Source: Bacteroidales bacterium (lineage in GTDB: Bacteria > Bacteroidota > Bacteroidia > Bacteroidales > UBA932). From it: a stretch of DNA of 64,000 nt. Location: NCBI GenBank assembly GCA_004554455.1, contig SFMG01000008.1:20016-84015 (forward strand). The letters are read 5' to 3'. Under the pieces are notes generated by a model. That model was not told where the DNA came from and ran no database searches. It was given only the letters and a program-made list of their open reading frames with translations. The position numbers were made by a program, and so were the translations under genes. This document shows, one piece after another, positions 63,076-64,000 of the stretch (the first letter of the stretch is position 1; every line of letters starts with the position of its first letter).

Positions 63076-64000
63076 ATGGAAAGAATAAGCCTATATGCCA
63101 GGACCGAAAGCAAGAAGGGAGGAAAGATAAAAGTACGCTTCAGATTAAATGATGGAAGGAATGTTCAGCTCTTCCACAAAAGCAGTATTACTGCAACAGA
63201 GGATGAATTGAAGAAGTTCAAACCTGATGGGACACTAAAGCAGAGAGCAGGTCTATACAATAGGCCATTGTTTGAGGCAATCACTAATGAGATTGCCTTG
63301 GTACGAGCTGCCTATAAGGAGATGTTGGAGAAACAGGCATCTATTTCATCTGAAACATTAGAGGAATACATTGCTAGAATCAGCAATCCAGATGAATCAT
63401 TCCTGGCTCCTATTGACAAGACCTTTATCAAGAGGTTTATTGAATATGTGGACAGAGGCTATAATGATGGAATATTCGGTCTCAGCAGATACAAGCATGA
63501 CAGAGGAACTATTCGCAAGCTTGAGAGGTTCCTTGCTATCAACAGAAAGTCAAACATGACCTATGAGGAATGGGATGAAAAGTTGATTATGCAGTTCAGA
63601 GAGTTTGTTCGTGATGAATATCTGATAGTAGCAAACGAAATGCAGGTTCTTGAGGCATTTTTCAATGAGCTTGAAGACACGGAAGAGATTCTTAGATCCC
63701 CCTTCAGAAAGATAAGCAAGGAGCGTAGAAAGAATCTTACTAGGAAGAAATATGATGATCCTGTGTTCCTCAGGAAGGCTGAATTATTGGCAATACAGAA
63801 TCATAAAACAAGCAAGACTCTCCTTGAAACCCAGGAAGCCTTCATTCTTCATTGTGCTATAGGTTGTAGAATCGGCGACTTCCAGAAGATGACAATGGAT
63901 AATATCAGCGTCTCTGAGGATGGCATACCTTATATTCATTATCTGCCTGAAAAGACGAGGGATTCTCAGAATGACAACAAAGAGGTACAGACTCCTCTGG
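63076..64000 (+). CDS. Tyrosine recombinase/integrase (partial, runs off window)
   Basis: The first 308 codons are visible. An arm-type DNA-binding N-terminus (about 1-85; ISLYARTESKKGGKIKVRFRL) is followed by a SAM-like core-binding domain (about 105-200) and the start of the catalytic domain with the first catalytic Arg (265) in GCRIGDFQKMTMDNI. The remaining catalytic residues lie beyond the window. The gene is clearly more AT-rich than its surroundings, which suggests transfer. It resembles integrases of Bacteroidales conjugative elements. Cargo genes would lie to the right. Confidence 0.9.
   Translation, partial: MERISLYARTESKKGGKIKVRFRLNDGRNVQLFHKSSITATEDELKKFKPDGTLKQRAGLYNRPLFEAITNEIALVRAAYKEMLEKQASISSETLEEYIARISNPDESFLAPIDKTFIKRFIEYVDRGYNDGIFGLSRYKHDRGTIRKLERFLAINRKSNMTYEEWDEKLIMQFREFVRDEYLIVANEMQVLEAFFNELEDTEEILRSPFRKISKERRKNLTRKKYDDPVFLRKAELLAIQNHKTSKTLLETQEAFILHCAIGCRIGDFQKMTMDNISVSEDGIPYIHYLPEKTRDSQNDNKEVQTPL

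Overview
The window looks like a chromosomal segment of a moderately GC-rich Bacteroidales bacterium, probably gut-associated. The evidence is a SusC/SusD/SusE starch locus, a complete Bat (aerotolerance) operon, surface lipoproteins, start codons preceded by TATAT-type A/T runs rather than Shine-Dalgarno sites, and several good matches to the Bacteroidetes promoter (TTTG, about 19 bases, TAnnTTTG). No rRNA or tRNA gene was found.

Region 1 (1-15.2 kb, minus strand) is a starch/alpha-glucan utilization locus. In transcription order it holds a GPH/MFS sugar transporter, SusC, SusD, a SusE/F-type glycan-binding lipoprotein, a strong terminator, a GH13 surface lipoprotein with a SusE-like domain inserted into its catalytic barrel, a CotH-kinase-like lipoprotein, a GH13 gene disrupted near its 5' end, a SusA-like neopullulanase and the start of another lipoprotein. 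A LytS-type histidine kinase and a LytTR response regulator lie divergently upstream (15.36-17.3 kb) and are candidate regulators of the locus.

Region 2 (17.2-24.7 kb) has an acyl-CoA ligase, glutamate racemase, a GH3-type acyl-acid-amido synthetase, a HAD phosphatase, a PlsC-like acyltransferase and a secreted Ser/Thr/Arg-rich protein. It is followed by about 1.4 kb of non-coding compound repeats (24.76-26.06 kb).

Region 3 (26.1-32.2 kb) has pnp, rpsO, a TrpB2-type tryptophan synthase beta gene preceded by a textbook ribosome-mediated attenuator (a leader peptide with three consecutive Trp codons plus a terminator), rpiB and truB. Region 4 (32.1-43.7 kb, minus strand) is a MoxR/DUF58/BatA-B-C-D/E operon ending in a GH2 beta-galactosidase; BatD and BatE are one open frame. 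Region 5 (43.8-52.1 kb, plus strand) is a housekeeping run: truA, exbB, exbD, tonB, an RluB-type pseudouridine synthase with a repeat-rich N-terminus, era, parC and aroK.

Region 6 (52.1-61.2 kb) has an OPA-type transporter, an SGNH hydrolase, an ABC transporter with a YtrA-type GntR regulator, a LysO-like exporter, a DUF2238-like membrane protein, a UgtP/MGDG-synthase-like glycosyltransferase, an AlkZ-related protein and a PPOX-fold flavoprotein. Region 7 (61.16-63.07 kb) is non-coding. It carries a second, inverted copy of the compound repeat family, then a 143-bp structured tandem repeat, and runs into an AT-rich tyrosine recombinase gene (63.08 kb to the end), which suggests the edge of a mobile element.

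The least explained signals are the dispersed repeat family (42-bp dyads in a 72-bp period plus long hairpin modules) at two inverted loci about 35 kb apart, and the 143-bp hairpin array next to the integrase.
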